NCBI GenBank assembly: GCA_022419385.1
Contig: JAJUBI010000006.1
Location: 3,348,001 to 3,412,000, forward strand
Reading direction: 5' to 3'
DNA length: 64,000 bases
Source of the DNA: Paraconiothyrium sp. Pb-2020
Lineage: Eukaryota > Ascomycota > Dothideomycetes > Pleosporales > Didymosphaeriaceae
Of the stretch, positions 1-11,008 are shown piece after piece (position 1 is the first letter of the stretch; the number at the start of each line of letters is the position of its first letter). The notes under the pieces were generated by a model. The model did not search any database. It was given only the letters and a program-made list of their open reading frames with translations, and was not told where the DNA came from. The translations under genes and the position numbers were made by a program.

Positions 1-129
1 ATTCTATGCTGCTAAATCTTCCGTAAGGTGGATCTCGAACGGTTGGAATCGGGTATGGTGGAACGAGTATCGAATAGATTGACTGTCCATGAAGGATGTC
101 ATGGGAATATGCTCAAAGCATGTCTACGA

Positions 130-2040
130 CTAAAGCTTGTGCTGCGTCAAGAATGCGGTAGAAACAAGGCCCATTATGGAGCATGCTAAAGAAAGAACTA
201 TTTCATTGAGTCAGCTCACATCCTGATAGTATGTTGTGTAACTCCTCACCATGAGTCCAGGTGAGTGCGTCTACGTAGGAAGCAACCACAATGTGCGAGA
301 TAGCAGGTTTCGTGTGTTCTGCATAATGGACATCGGAGACCGCACGCTCAATAATCTTGGATGGATATTAGTCGCTGACAGCGGAATTTTGCGACAGAAG
401 GAAAACCTACTTTCATCTTCTTAAGGCCTTCGAATCCTCCTGAGCTCAGTTTGCGGTCCAGAATGAGGCGCAGCGAGCCTTGTAGTACAGCACTGGATGC
501 AGCCATACCAATCACAGCACCAATAGCGCTTGCTAGATAGAGCGTGGAAGCAGCGACTGCAGAATGGGCTGGGTCAATCGAAGCTTGGACGCTGATGAAG
601 AGCGTCGAGCTTGCAACACCCATCGCAAAACCACCCGGCATTATGTAGAATGACTCTAGCCAGTTGGTGTGACCGTGCCAGCGAAGGATAAGAAGGAGAT
701 AACCGCCGCATGCAGCAAGAATGGCGAGTAACGTAATTGACTTGTATCGACCAGTCCTATGTCTATCATTAGCACGAAAGCACTGGAGTTTCGAAGGCTC
801 GAAGTACCTTTTAATGAACGATCCAGCCAGCAAACCTCCGACGGCGTTACCAGCGACGGCAGGGAAGAGGTGGGCACCAGCAACTGTATTCGACGCTCCG
901 GTGGTCACTTGAAAGTACAGAGGGATTGCGAACATAAGCTAAGGCTGTTAGCAAGAATAATTGGATTTTGGTTATAGTACACACCCCCAACTGAGCCATT
1001 CCTTGTATCATAAAGGTCAACGCTGATAGCACTACGTCTTTGTTGCGGAATAGAAGCAGGGGGATGACGGGTTCCCGAGCAAACTTGGCTTCAACGAGTA
1101 TGAAAAGAGCCGCGGAGATGCACGCACCACCAAGCAGACCAATGATGGCGGGATGGGACCACGGTAGGCGATCTCCTCCTATCTGCAGTGGCAGAAGGAA
1201 GCACAGGATAGTGAGAGTCGTGAAGAAGGATCCGAGGAAGTCGATCCGTGCTAGCTTGTTTCTCTTCGTCGTAACGACTGCGTTAGACTTCGACCTGGTG
1301 TGGGAAGGAAGGACAGCGGCAATGAGGATAATGGCGACTGCAGCCGCTGGACTCTGACCCATTATTGACCAGCGCCAACCTACTGTGTCCGCGAGCCAGC
1401 CGCCTAGGGGTCCTCCAATACTCCGGCCGGTCGTTGCAGCGATGTTGACATATGAGCGCCACGTAGCTACATCTCGTAATGGCACCAGGTCAGTGATCAA
1501 GACGGAGACCAGAGCAGTCATGCCGGATGCGCCCAGTCCAGATATGACGCGCCCCAATATGGCATGGCCCATCGATTGCGCAACGCCGACGACAGCACAG
1601 CCGGTTGCGAATAGGACGTATGCCACAAGGAGGAGTGACTTGCGACCATAGATGTCGCTCAACTTTCCGTACAGCGGCTGCATCGCAGCTCCGGCGAGTG
1701 CAAAACTTGTAAGCAACCAACTCGAGTCGTGTAAAGCATTGAATTCGGAAGCAATGATAGGGTGTACAGCCAAAAGGATCGAGTGGTCCGCGTTCGAGAT
1801 GAAGACCCCGATCAACAGAACAAGCACGACCTGTCGGATGGACGTGTGTGCTAAACCCCGCGAAACCCCTGTCTCTTCATCTGCAGGCTTCCTATTACTT
1901 CTACTGTTCCTCTCATTCGGAGTATTTGTCGAGCCCGGCCCTGTTGGTAAGGGCGCAGCGTTCCCAGCAGAGGTTGTCGCGGTCGCTCCTGGTAGCAAAG
2001 GCGTCCGCTCATCTGTCCGGTTCAGTGTCGCAAGTGGCAT
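130..2040 (-). CDS. DHA2-type MFS transporter, probably vacuolar (Vba/Fnx1-like)
   Basis: Proton-coupled exporter of the 14-helix DHA2 group; its closest functional models are the fungal vacuolar basic amino acid transporters. Five exons read in phase: 2040-985, 938-808, 756-411, 355-250 and 185-130, total 1695 nt, 564 residues. The open frame runs upstream to 2091 without an ATG, so the start is the ATG at 2040. Residues near 10-15 read ERTPLL, an acidic dileucine [DE]xxxL[LI] signal of the kind that sends proteins to the vacuole by AP-3. Motif A of the MFS is clear (GKLSDIYGRK), followed by GLGASGMTALVSVLITDLVP and many hydrophobic helices. The C-terminal two small exons restore the last helix, which a single-ORF view would truncate. 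The family is certain; vacuolar location and substrate are inferred. Confidence 0.88.
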
Positions 2041-2975
2041 GCTCTCACTGTATAGTATCTGTTGGGTGCGTGTCTCGTGGAGTGACTGCAAGTTATGTTC
2101 AAATCTGGAGGTGCTGAGAAGTCCTGGCTATGACCTCGGCAATGTATAGTGAGTCAAAGGCCCAGGGAACAGGCGAAAAGGTAGTTGGTGCATCTTTATC
2201 GCATGCATGCAGAATTTTTGTGTACAGTACACTACTCGTAGCCAAGAACCGATCGCCCGACAATACGGGACATGTTGGGATTGGTTTGTAACGCCTCGGT
2301 GGGGGACGGAGACAATTATATGTTGCAACGTCGGGGTGGTCGCACGTCATCGGCAACCGCCACCTTGTCTGACGGCATAGCATGCGCTCTTCACTATTGC
2401 TCAAGCAGACCAGAGAAGTCGTGCCTAAGAGTGCGATGGGCACAGGAGAAAGTGGGGGTACAGCAGCTGCAGGGTGTAATCTTGGTTGAGACAGGTGCTT
2501 TCGTGTTCGGCAGGAGCTTCCTAGCGTTGTTTATCGACAGATCTAGCCGCCATGCCACCCTAGTAATGCATCACTCGTCCACCTCACTGTCATCACTCTT
2601 CGAGGTACCAAAATTACAAAAACAAGATCTGCAGATTCGGGCGAGGCGTGCTATTGACATAGAGGATTCTTTTCAGTCGCAAGCACGAATCAGTCCAATT
2701 GCTAATCAACACGAGAAGAAGGTATATAAACTAGAGAAGACATCCATACCCGCTATTCAATGCTAAAGGAGTTCGTGGCATAGAGCTACCACACACACCT
2801 CTTCATCGCATCGATTCTCCAAGCTGTTCCACGTTCCTGGTTCTCCATTTTTCTTCCGTATTCTTCAATAGTGCCTTATTCAGATCTTCATGTCGTGGTG
2901 TAGCTGCATGATGAGCTGCTCAACCAAGTACAATGCACCGACACTGCTGGCAGGACTACACCATCCATCTGTAGA
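2041..2975. other. intergenic region, promoter side of the MFS gene
   Basis: About 0.9 kb between the MFS start and the stop of the next minus-strand gene. It holds no ORF I can support. A perfect TATATAAA at 2723-2730 lies on the plus strand, followed by a pyrimidine-rich stretch (about 2795-2885) and an ATG at 2890 that opens only 64 codons into the 3' end of the neighbouring gene. That could start an antisense or unrecognised transcript, or be chance. Confidence 0.4.
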
Positions 2976-3956
2976 TCAACGCCTGAAGGAAATTTTGCTC
3001 TTGATGCTTGTTTCGAGGGCTTCGAGGACTTCGCTGTCGGGCGCCCCCACATATTCGCCATCGATGGTTATGAGCACTGGATAGCCTCGGAAGACGACCT
3101 CCCCTTTACACCAGAGTTCCACATCCTCCGGCTGGACTTCAGCCTCCAACGCAGATAGCCATTCCTCCTTAGGAGAATCCTCGGTAAGATCTTCGGCATA
3201 CAACTTCTTCCACTGGAAGATGATCCTGAAGTGGTGGAATGTGGGGAATTCACGTAAAATCCTAGTGCAAGCAAAGAGAACGGGCCAGTCGTGGCTTCGA
3301 CCAAGACGGACAGTGACCTGAGCCCGGTTGAGGAAAGGCATAGCGGCCTGAGGTGGAATAGTCGCTTCAGCATTCAAGAGATGGGAGCTATCAAACCTGT
3401 TCAGGTCCATGGAGTTCCGAGAGTAGAAGACTTCTTTGGAAAACGCAGCAATCTCCGGGGTCATACGAAGATGATGCCGCAACATCTTGTATTCTTCATG
3501 AGACCTCTTGCTCACACAATTGTTGAAACGGAGGTTCTGGCTCAGAATATGGAGCTTGATCTCGTTGGAAAGCTTGTTCCAACCATTTACGAAGACAGGT
3601 CCCAAATCTCTATGAGGGTATAGCCAGGTTTTGGTGCGAGCCTGCACTTTGACGGGAGTCGTGCAATAAATATCAGTAGTCGCGCAGTAGGTTCCGGTTC
3701 CGGTTCCGGCTGGAGGCGGCGCTGTTGCAGGGGGACTGCATTCGATGAACATGCTGACTGGATATGGGGAGGTGATCCACAGAGAACGACCCGGGAACAT
3801 TTGGAGAGGGTTGAGCAGGTTGAGCGGGTTACATTGGTCCAGACCTGCCTTTCCAATCTTCTCGGCGTAGCCCGTCCCCATTGAGGTTGAAGTTATTCGA
3901 AGCTTAATGTCGTCTGCGTGGCCCTCGCGCCTGTCCTGGAAGAGCGGGAAATCCAT
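2976..3956 (-). CDS. hypothetical protein, weakly F-box-like
   Basis: Single-exon 326-residue protein starting at the ATG at 3956. I do not recognise a known family with certainty. The N-terminal half has a Pro/Thr/Gly-rich patch (residues about 75-90). Around residues 125-145 the text WNKLSNEIKLHILSQNL resembles the first helix of an F-box (LPxEIxxxIL), a pattern common in fungal hypothetical proteins with little else conserved. No signal peptide or membrane helix is visible. A TATATAAA on the minus strand at 4126-4119, about 165 bp upstream of the ATG, supports transcription. The reading frame is real-looking in composition; function is unassigned. Confidence 0.6.
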   Translation of the reverse strand: MDFPLFQDRREGHADDIKLRITSTSMGTGYAEKIGKAGLDQCNPLNLLNPLQMFPGRSLWITSPYPVSMFIECSPPATAPPPAGTGTGTYCATTDIYCTTPVKVQARTKTWLYPHRDLGPVFVNGWNKLSNEIKLHILSQNLRFNNCVSKRSHEEYKMLRHHLRMTPEIAAFSKEVFYSRNSMDLNRFDSSHLLNAEATIPPQAAMPFLNRAQVTVRLGRSHDWPVLFACTRILREFPTFHHFRIIFQWKKLYAEDLTEDSPKEEWLSALEAEVQPEDVELWCKGEVVFRGYPVLITIDGEYVGAPDSEVLEALETSIKSKISFRR

Positions 3957-4118
3957 TACAAACTGGTGAACTCGTCAGTAGCTGCATGGCTAGCCTAAAA
4001 TAAGAAACGAAAGATTGGGTAACTGACCGTGTAAATTGGCACGACTGTCGCTCTGTAGTTGTTTAGTTTACCGCGTGGTGTGGGTTGGCGAGAAGTCGTA
4101 GGTCGTGTGCGGCGAAGA

Positions 4119-4126
4119 TTTATATA
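4119..4126 (-). promoter_or_regulatory. TATA box of the 2976-3956 gene
   Basis: Reverse complement reads TATATAAA, about 165 bp upstream of the ATG at 3956. Position and sequence fit a fungal TATA element; no transcription start was mapped. Confidence 0.5.
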
Positions 4127-5090
4127 GAGACCGCTAAACGTGAGGGAGGTGATAATATCGATAGCGGAAACCCGTGGCACGACGCTTCTGCCTTACGATA
4201 TATTCACCTCTGCGCTAACGTATCGGGAAAGAGTGGTCGTTACATTGATATATAGTTGAGCTTCAGTATAGCAATATAGTGAAGGGGAAACTCGACTTGC
4301 GCGCCGCCTAGGTATTCCAAATCAACCACGGTTGAATTTTAGATCTAATTTTATAAGGGTATTTATATTCTGATATACTTGATAAGAATGTTTTTAAATG
4401 TTTGTTTTCTTGTTTCAAACAAATTGCATAATTGTACTCAGATCTCGACTCAATGGTCCGCCTGCAATACTGCGTAAGCCCGATGAGGTGTACCTAGTGC
4501 TTTCAACAAAGGAACCCTCTTAGCCCTTCCCTACTTCGATCTTTTGCAAGATACCTTGCCACTCTGTCCTACCTCGAACGCTTCCTTGACTGAGAGATAT
4601 GTGCGAGTGAAACCATTCTTACGGGTCAAATTCCGAAAGCTGATCAAGCTTTTCAGGTGTGTCTTCGGATTATATGTTCACTTCGAGATCTAATGAACGG
4701 TCGTTCCGATCCGCCTCTACGCACGGTCCTTAGGAATGGTATTTCTGATTTGATAGGCCCAGAACATACCATGTGAAGTCACACCCTTGCTCAAGTCTTC
4801 GTTCGCCCAAATATATCTTTCCAGGGTCTCACCATTAGCGATAACGATAGGTTATTCCCGATATTCCGTTCACTTACAATCATTTCATTTCTGGATTTTG
4901 GACCTGCTTACATCGTTATCTTAGCAATATGTCAATTCGGTGGTTCTTGGAGTTGCCCAAAAACCAGCTTGTCAGAGCTTCCGTATAGATAGAACCATAC
5001 TGAAGCATTGAGAAGGCGTTTGAGAACCTCGAAAGCCATGATTGAGAACACATGCCGCAAGAATATAGAATATGACTGCTCATTGTCAGA
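4127..5090. other. intergenic, partly AT-rich, possible decayed coding sequence
   Basis: Nearly 1 kb with no intact gene. A strongly AT-rich patch at about 4330-4440 stands out against the neighbouring genes and could be old repeat-induced mutation or simple spacer. On the minus strand a short coding-like stretch at 4717-4851 is listed separately. Confidence 0.4.
4717..4851 (-). pseudogene. possible gene relic (coding-like fragment)
   Basis: The minus frame reads 44 codons between two stops with protein-like composition, including the segments PIVIANGETLERYIW and VTSHGMFWAYQIRN. There is no start codon in the open stretch and no convincing splice partner on either side. It looks like the remainder of a gene rather than a live one. 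I cannot name a family, and a chance open frame is possible. Confidence 0.25.
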
Positions 5091-5996
5091 CTACCAACCT
5101 GGTGGACTCCTTCTCTTCGCCCATTCTTCGATAGGTGTAAGCTGTACAGGAAGCTCCATCAACACAGGAGCCATGTTTATATTGAACGGTTCATCCTCAG
5201 CCTCATTATAATATGTATAAGCTTTGAACATCTGGCTGATAATCTTCTCCGTTTCCAGTCCACGTCCCTGCATAGTCGCGCCAATCTTTTCGCAGAAGTC
5301 CGGCACGGTTTGACACTCATAGTCGAGCTTTTTGCCCCAGGCTCTAGATAGCTTCTCCGTGAGCTGCTCTAGGTGGACAGTCTCGGGTCCTCCAACGGGG
5401 AAGTCGCGGCCTGCGAGCTCCGGTCGGTGCATTGCCGCCATCATGAGCTGAGCGACATCGTGGTGGCATATCCATGACACTTGAAGATCGGGCTTGTGAC
5501 AGTAAATGACGGTGTTGCGATCTCGTATTGGCGGCAGTGCCCAGCCTTCTAACAAATTGTCGATGTAAACTACCGGCTCGATACCGATGACTGGCATTCC
5601 GGCCTCGCGAAGCAGTCGCTTCATCTCTCGGCGGTCGTCCTGCGCTTTGATTCCCTGTGTCTCTTTCGGAATAGGCATACTCGTGTTGAACACAATGAGT
5701 TTTACGCCAGTTTCTTTTGCAGCTTCGCCAATATCTTTAGCACCTTGCAGGATGGGCCCAGATTGGTTGAAAGAAGTTGATGGCAGGTTGAGAAATATTA
5801 CGTCTGCTCCTTCAAGGGCTTTCGAGATCTTGGCTTTGTCTGTGAAGTCGGCCGCAAAAGTCTCGATTTTTTTGCCATCCACTTCTAAAGGCTTCGGGTT
5901 ACGGCTCACGGCGACGACATCGTGGCCTGCTTTGGCGAGCACTGGGACTTGATGAGCGCCCTGCACGCCAGATGCTCCGAAGACGACAACTCTCAT
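5091..5996 (-). CDS. NmrA-like NAD(P)-binding Rossmann-fold protein
   Basis: Uninterrupted 301-residue protein from the ATG at 5996. The N terminus is a dinucleotide-binding loop: MRVVVFGASGVQGAHQVPVL carries GASGVQG at residues 8-14, the GxxGxxG pattern of NmrA/PCBER-type short-chain dehydrogenase relatives. Later blocks (SRNPKPLE, ADVIFLNLPS, KLIVFNTSMPIP, VVYIDNLLEGW, VGGPETVHLEQLTEKL) match the usual order of an NmrA-like or atypical SDR protein, and the length is typical. The classical YxxxK catalytic pair is not obvious, so it may be a redox sensor or regulator rather than an enzyme. Cytosolic: no signal peptide or membrane helix. A CRE-like palindrome lies about 285 bp upstream. Confidence 0.88.
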   Translation of the reverse strand: MRVVVFGASGVQGAHQVPVLAKAGHDVVAVSRNPKPLEVDGKKIETFAADFTDKAKISKALEGADVIFLNLPSTSFNQSGPILQGAKDIGEAAKETGVKLIVFNTSMPIPKETQGIKAQDDRREMKRLLREAGMPVIGIEPVVYIDNLLEGWALPPIRDRNTVIYCHKPDLQVSWICHHDVAQLMMAAMHRPELAGRDFPVGGPETVHLEQLTEKLSRAWGKKLDYECQTVPDFCEKIGATMQGRGLETEKIISQMFKAYTYYNEAEDEPFNINMAPVLMELPVQLTPIEEWAKRRSPPGW

Positions 5997-6281
5997 GGCT
6001 CCTGGATCCGGTCTTGCTTTTCTTTTGATATTGCTGAATCGACGTGATTATTGCATTGTATTGTCGCAAGCAATTTTAGAAGCATCTCTTCTCCTCTTCG
6101 CACCTTATATTCCGGATACGGAAGCGATTACCCGAGAGTACCACCTACCCCACACCGCGAAGCATCGTTCCTCACGCTCTTGAAACCCATCTCGTTTGTC
6201 TAGAGGTCTCACCATTCCATCTGTTATATTGCAATGTCCTCTCGCAATTCGCCGCATCGTGACGCGGAACTCGAGGTCTCA

Positions 6282-6289
6282 TGACGTCA
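6282..6289. promoter_or_regulatory. CRE palindrome TGACGTCA
   Basis: A perfect 8-bp CRE, the binding site of ATF/CREB-type bZIP factors, about 285 bp upstream of the NmrA-like start codon. In fungi such sites mark stress-regulated promoters. Function here is inferred from sequence only. Confidence 0.4.
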
Positions 6290-7470
6290 TCAAAGTACAT
6301 ATGTAGTCTTTACCGAGTACATTACATCGAAATACATCACCGCCACTGAACAAGTAGCAACCTCGAGTCGAATAGAGTCCTCCCAGAAGCAGAGCCGACA
6401 TTGAGGACAGTATGCACAATGACCATGCCTACCAGCTAGATGCGCTGTCGATCAAAACGGAAGGACGCATGGTCTAAGTACGTCGTTCAAGCTTATACAT
6501 AAGCTGCCTAAACTTATCCGCCTTGCCCATGGCTCACGCACCAAAATATCAAACAGGACGTCTTTCCAAGTCTCCCAACCATCGGAAGTGTTCTTTCTTT
6601 CACGAATCGTCTTGGAGAACTATGTGCTCACCAATGAAAGTGTGCATCTGCAGGGCAAGAAAACGAGGATCCGATTCAGATCCAAATGAATCCAAAAGGC
6701 TCTGTTGACAAACACTCCATACGAGCCTTCTGTAGCGCGCAGAATAGATCATGAAGAGATGGAAAGTTTCGCCGTGATGCCTGCAAATATGTGCAACCGC
6801 GCATGAGTTATAGGAGCAACCTCGGCGTTTCAGCAGATGTCGTAGCCCGAAAAAGCCATATATATTTCAGTAGTGTTAAAGAATTGAAGAGCGTGTCTGT
6901 CGAAGAAAAAGTAAACCTTGAAGCTGAACGCTACACGTGACCACATTCAAATAGATCACACTTCTCTTTCAATTGGCTTCCTTAGGGCCGACCTAGCATT
7001 GATTGAACCGTTAGGGGCTCCAATTGTTATGTTCCAACCCTGGCAATGTCATACCTCATCCTCAGTTTGACTGTACCCGAATATTGAAGCGCTCAACCCG
7101 CAAACAGCACTGCTGATATCATGGAACTCGTACTTAGACCCGCTTATTGTAGGGATATATCACGCCACGTTCCCGACCCACTTTGCCATCCACTTGAAAA
7201 GTGGAACCATAACTGACGAGTTGAAAGGGTCAATAGACTCTTCATCTACATTTAGATCTTTACCATTCAGTAAATTCCAATTGTCTTCCATCTGTACATT
7301 AGACTAGATAATCCCATAGTCGGATACATCTTATACCACACCATTCCTACCGTGAGCCTCCACTCCGCGGAATCTATTATCCTTTTTAGACAGACTGAAC
7401 ATTCAAGTAAATAGCGTGTGGGGTCGCTCGACAAGCCTTCCAATCCCTGGAATCCCTAACAAACCCAATC

Positions 7471-7614
7471 ATGTCCTCGCCAAACGCGACCTACCGCACG
7501 GCCTTTTTAGACGTAAAATACCGTATGAATGAACTACGGAACGATTTGCAGTTTCAATCGGCTGGAACAACCTCACCCGTTCAGTTCGAAAATAAACGGC
7601 TGCAAGAGATGTGA
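7471..7614 (+). CDS. possible 47-residue small protein
   Basis: ATG with A at -3, then 46 codons to TGA. The peptide (MSSPNATYRTAFLDVKYRMN...) has plausible composition and a charged C-terminal half, but it has no recognisable domain and no clear promoter. It may be a small gene, a relic, or chance. Confidence 0.22.
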   Translation: MSSPNATYRTAFLDVKYRMNELRNDLQFQSAGTTSPVQFENKRLQEM

Positions 7615-7713
7615 CTGTTGAGCTCTCAAGGGTAGCGAGTGGCCTGCTTTTAGGAATTTATGTACAAGGACAAATTTCCTAACTCGACTCTTAGGTCTGG
7701 GTGTGATATTTTT

Positions 7714-10648
7714 CTAGTACTCATCAATGTCCAGAAACCTAAATATATCTTGCCCATCAGAGTGATTTTGCGCTAAAGAGGACGAGAATGAAGGCAGATC
7801 GCCTTGCGAAGGGTATGCGGTCTGGATCGTGGCATCAAGTCCATCCGAAGTCTCTCCAAATTTGCCTGAAACCGTACACGTATTTTGACTGCCTCTTTCT
7901 AGTGCACCAAGCTGTAGATGAGGTGCGCCGATATGGGATTGGTCAATTGAATTCGCAATATCTTCTGTATACAGTGAAACTTCCGGGTTCCGGGGAGGAT
8001 CCATAATAACGGCAAATTCTATTGTCGGTTGAATATCAAGCGTGGATTGGTAGTCCAGTAGTGGATGGTTACTTTGCAGTATACTTGCCTCTGGCGCGAC
8101 GACAGAGTGGCTGCCATGGGTGGCGCTTGTGGGGTAAGATCCTGAACGGACGTCGGTGGATTTAGGGCTTGAGCCGTTTTGTAACTGTGGAGCCGCGACT
8201 GGTAAAGATATCGACCCTTGGACTACATGTGAATTTGTGTCGTCTTCTCGCGTATCCCGAGTGTCGATTGAAGAGTTAGGTGAACGTTGCGATCCCAACT
8301 TTCACATAACCTTACAATTGACTCCGCGTAGAATGAATCATGTAATGACTGTAGCTCCTCAAGATATGGTCTGAAATGCTCCGGCAATTGGGACGTGAGG
8401 AAGTCATTCCAGATCCGTGGGCCTTCGAGCAGCAAATGCTCGCGAAAGGCGCGGAGTTCTCCAGAAAGGCTCTTGTCGATATAAGGGCTGCTTGGCAAGG
8501 GCTCTCCCGGAAAAAGAATCGAGAAAACACCATACCAGTTTTCTTCGGGGCTCTTTGTCGACGGTGATCGTTTGCTAAGTTGCCTTCTTTGGGACTCGGA
8601 AATGCCTTCCCACTTTACCGGTGGTCTCTTGACACACTGCGCATCTCGAATGTGCCCATCGCGTATATCTTCTCCCTCAAATGTATGAGAACATTTCGGG
8701 CAGTATATAGGCAGATGATGAGTTTTATCGCGAAAGAGATGCTGCTTAACGCGAGAGATGTCCTTCAAGCTATGACTGAAGCATTTCAAATAGCGATGTG
8801 GGTAACGCTTCACGAATGGACAAGCGAATAACGTGTCCTTTGCCGGGCCATCAACTTCCTGAATTTGGGGAGCTCCTCCTGGCGCGTTTCTGCGATTATC
8901 TTCCTCTTCTTGATCGTCTTGATCCCCTTTGTCAGGAGATCTCCGACGAGTTCTCTTTGAGGACCGGTGCTGAGAGCTATCGGTAGTAGGCGGTGCTGCA
9001 GCACAGTGTTTACCTTTGCTGGCATCACTAGAGCCTTCGGTCGGGTTTTGTCTTGTAGAAACGTCGGTGGGAACCGGTTGTTGAGTCTCATTGAAAGAGT
9101 GCATTAAGAGCGCAAAGTATCCTTCCTTTAACATGTCGATATTAATGTCAGAAAATTGTTCCTCTAGGGTGGGTTCGGGGCATTCTGTCTCTTCCAAAAG
9201 ATCGGAATCGCAAAGTAGACTCTCTAGATCCGATTCGTAGGATCCTTGATCCTTTTTCAACGTGGTCTCGGGATGGAATTGTGCATCTACTGTATCGTTG
9301 ATGCCACTACCAGGTGTTTCGCTTCGTGATGGAAGGATATTGTGACTTTGTGTTTCTCCGTGACTGGGGACATGCAGCGCATCCTCTTGGTCCATACGCG
9401 AAGGATCGAGTCTTTCTTCTCGATGTGAAAGAGTAGGTCTGATCTGAATTGCCGCTCTTAGCTCTTCGGTGGTAGAGTGTCCAGGATCGGCAGTAATCGC
9501 CAATGTCTCTGGGCGATCTGTGGGGGCGTTGACAACCTGCATGGAGGCGGCATTCTCAGGATTAGGTTGTTCGCGTTCTTGCGTAGTAATCACAGCGTTT
9601 TGACTAGCCATATTGTTTTGCTGACGGACGTTGTTGTAAGCTCTTCCAGCTCCAACGCGTTGACGCCTTTGGTGTCGTCTGACTCGCACATGACGTCCTG
9701 TTGGGCCGAAACACAATGGGGAAAGTGCTAGGTTATCGTTGCCGCCCTTCAACTCCTTCCAGTCTTGGTCACTAATCAGCCTCTTTAGCCATAGATGGTG
9801 AAAAAGGTGAAAATCTGGCCGACTCGTCCCCAAAGTCTGCCCTAAGATATGGTGCGTCGCTACATGCTCTTGTCGGTGACTCCATGAAGTCCAACCATTA
9901 TCACTTGTATGAACTGCGTCACATAGGGGGCATTGTACAGATGTTGGTGGCTCTTCTCCTCTGAAATGGCTCAAGCAATGCGTCTTCCATTCTTCCTGAT
10001 CGTGTGAAATATAGTTGCAACGCAGAAACCAGAACGAACATTCGAAAGTGGGAGTGCATGCTTCAAGTCGGCGTCGCTGGAATACACCGTTCACATCTTC
10101 TAAAAGAGGGACCCCGCCAAGGTCGCTAGCTAGTGAGGTGGAAACTGAGCTCTCGGTCGGGGTTGCGTCGGAAAGCTCAGATAGTGACGGTGCAAGAGTC
10201 CTCGCATTTGATAGAATGTCAGCCGATCGAAGTGAGCGAAATGAAGCTATTGAGCTATTGGAACGCGAGCTCCGGCGGTGCAAAGACCGCTCTGGGTGCG
10301 AAGGTGATTGTGCATCCGAACTACTAAAATGAACTAGACGAGCATTGATTTCTCTCGGCGGTGAGAGCCACTCGACAATTTGCATCTGAGGGGGCGACAC
10401 AAAGTTCTCGAGTAACGCAGCAAGACTGGAAATGGCCACTGCACGAGCTGATCAACTTCATCCGTAGAACAAAACCGAACCAGGGTATAGACGTTGCCGG
10501 GCTGATTCGAGGGACTTACTGTTCTTTGAGTCAGAGCGCCACACGCTGCTGACTTGAACCCCAGCCGTTCGCAATTTTGCTTCAAGTTGAAGGTTGGTGA
10601 GGGCTGGACGGGTAGGCTGAGTGAGGGGCGACGTTTACGGAGAGTCAT
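7714..10648 (-). CDS. C2H2-type zinc-finger domain protein (fungal-specific family)
   Basis: Large multi-exon protein of about 950 residues, probably nuclear. Exon 1 (10648-10520) starts at a true ATG and ends in a phase-0 GTAAGT donor; the best acceptor is the pyrimidine-rich CCCCCTCAG just before 10385. The long second exon has two Cys/His regions. The first, near 9900-10020, has spaced Cys and His (ECSFWFLRC, DQEEWKTHCLSHFRGEEPP, CPLCD, HRQEHVATHH). The second, near 8640-8830, contains FACPFVKRYPHRYLKC, DISRVKQHLFR and YCPKCSHTF, a pattern I know from fungal C2H2-domain proteins of unknown role. Between them are long Ser/Pro/Glu-rich disordered stretches. The 3' splice near 8225-8320 is uncertain: donor GTAAGG gives an early stop, while a weaker GTGAAA donor joins the 190-codon frame ending at 7714. 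Confidence 0.72.
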
Positions 10649-11008
10649 ATTGGTCTAAACCGTAATAAGTAAAACAAGCGAACCTTACCTGCAGGCTGAG
10701 CACAAGTGTGTTCAACTTGAATGGTACCACCTCAGAAGGAAACACACATCTATTTCAGTACCTATGGCAATGGTGCTGTTGTCTAGGACACTGGATGTTA
10801 GGTGCTCTATGGAGCCTGTGTTGCTCCTCATCGTGGTTGTGAAGTTGTCGCAAAGCACACTCAACTCTCAGGCGCTCGACGGGACGTCGGGATAGTCTGA
10901 AGATAAAGATAAATGAGAGTCACATCACTACCCTGCGCATGGCTCTGATGTCCAACCTCTTCCAGCTGTTCATATCCATTATCTCCAGGGCTCCCTCATT
11001 CCAACCCA

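Larger units (their letters stand above)
5997..7713. other. long gene-poor intergenic region
   Basis: About 1.7 kb without a gene I can support apart from a doubtful 47-codon ORF at 7471-7614. The left end is the promoter of the NmrA-like gene and the right end lies downstream of the C2H2 gene. Scattered short ORFs look random. No terminal repeats, transposase motifs or tRNA were seen. Confidence 0.45.

Noticed and set aside
2272..2766. Plus-strand 164-codon open frame
   Set aside because: No domain, odd composition, lies in a promoter region and ends just past the TATA box; probably chance.
2890..3084. Plus-strand 64-codon frame after the 2723 TATA box
   Set aside because: Overlaps the 3' end of the minus-strand gene and has low-information Ser/Cys/Met-rich text.
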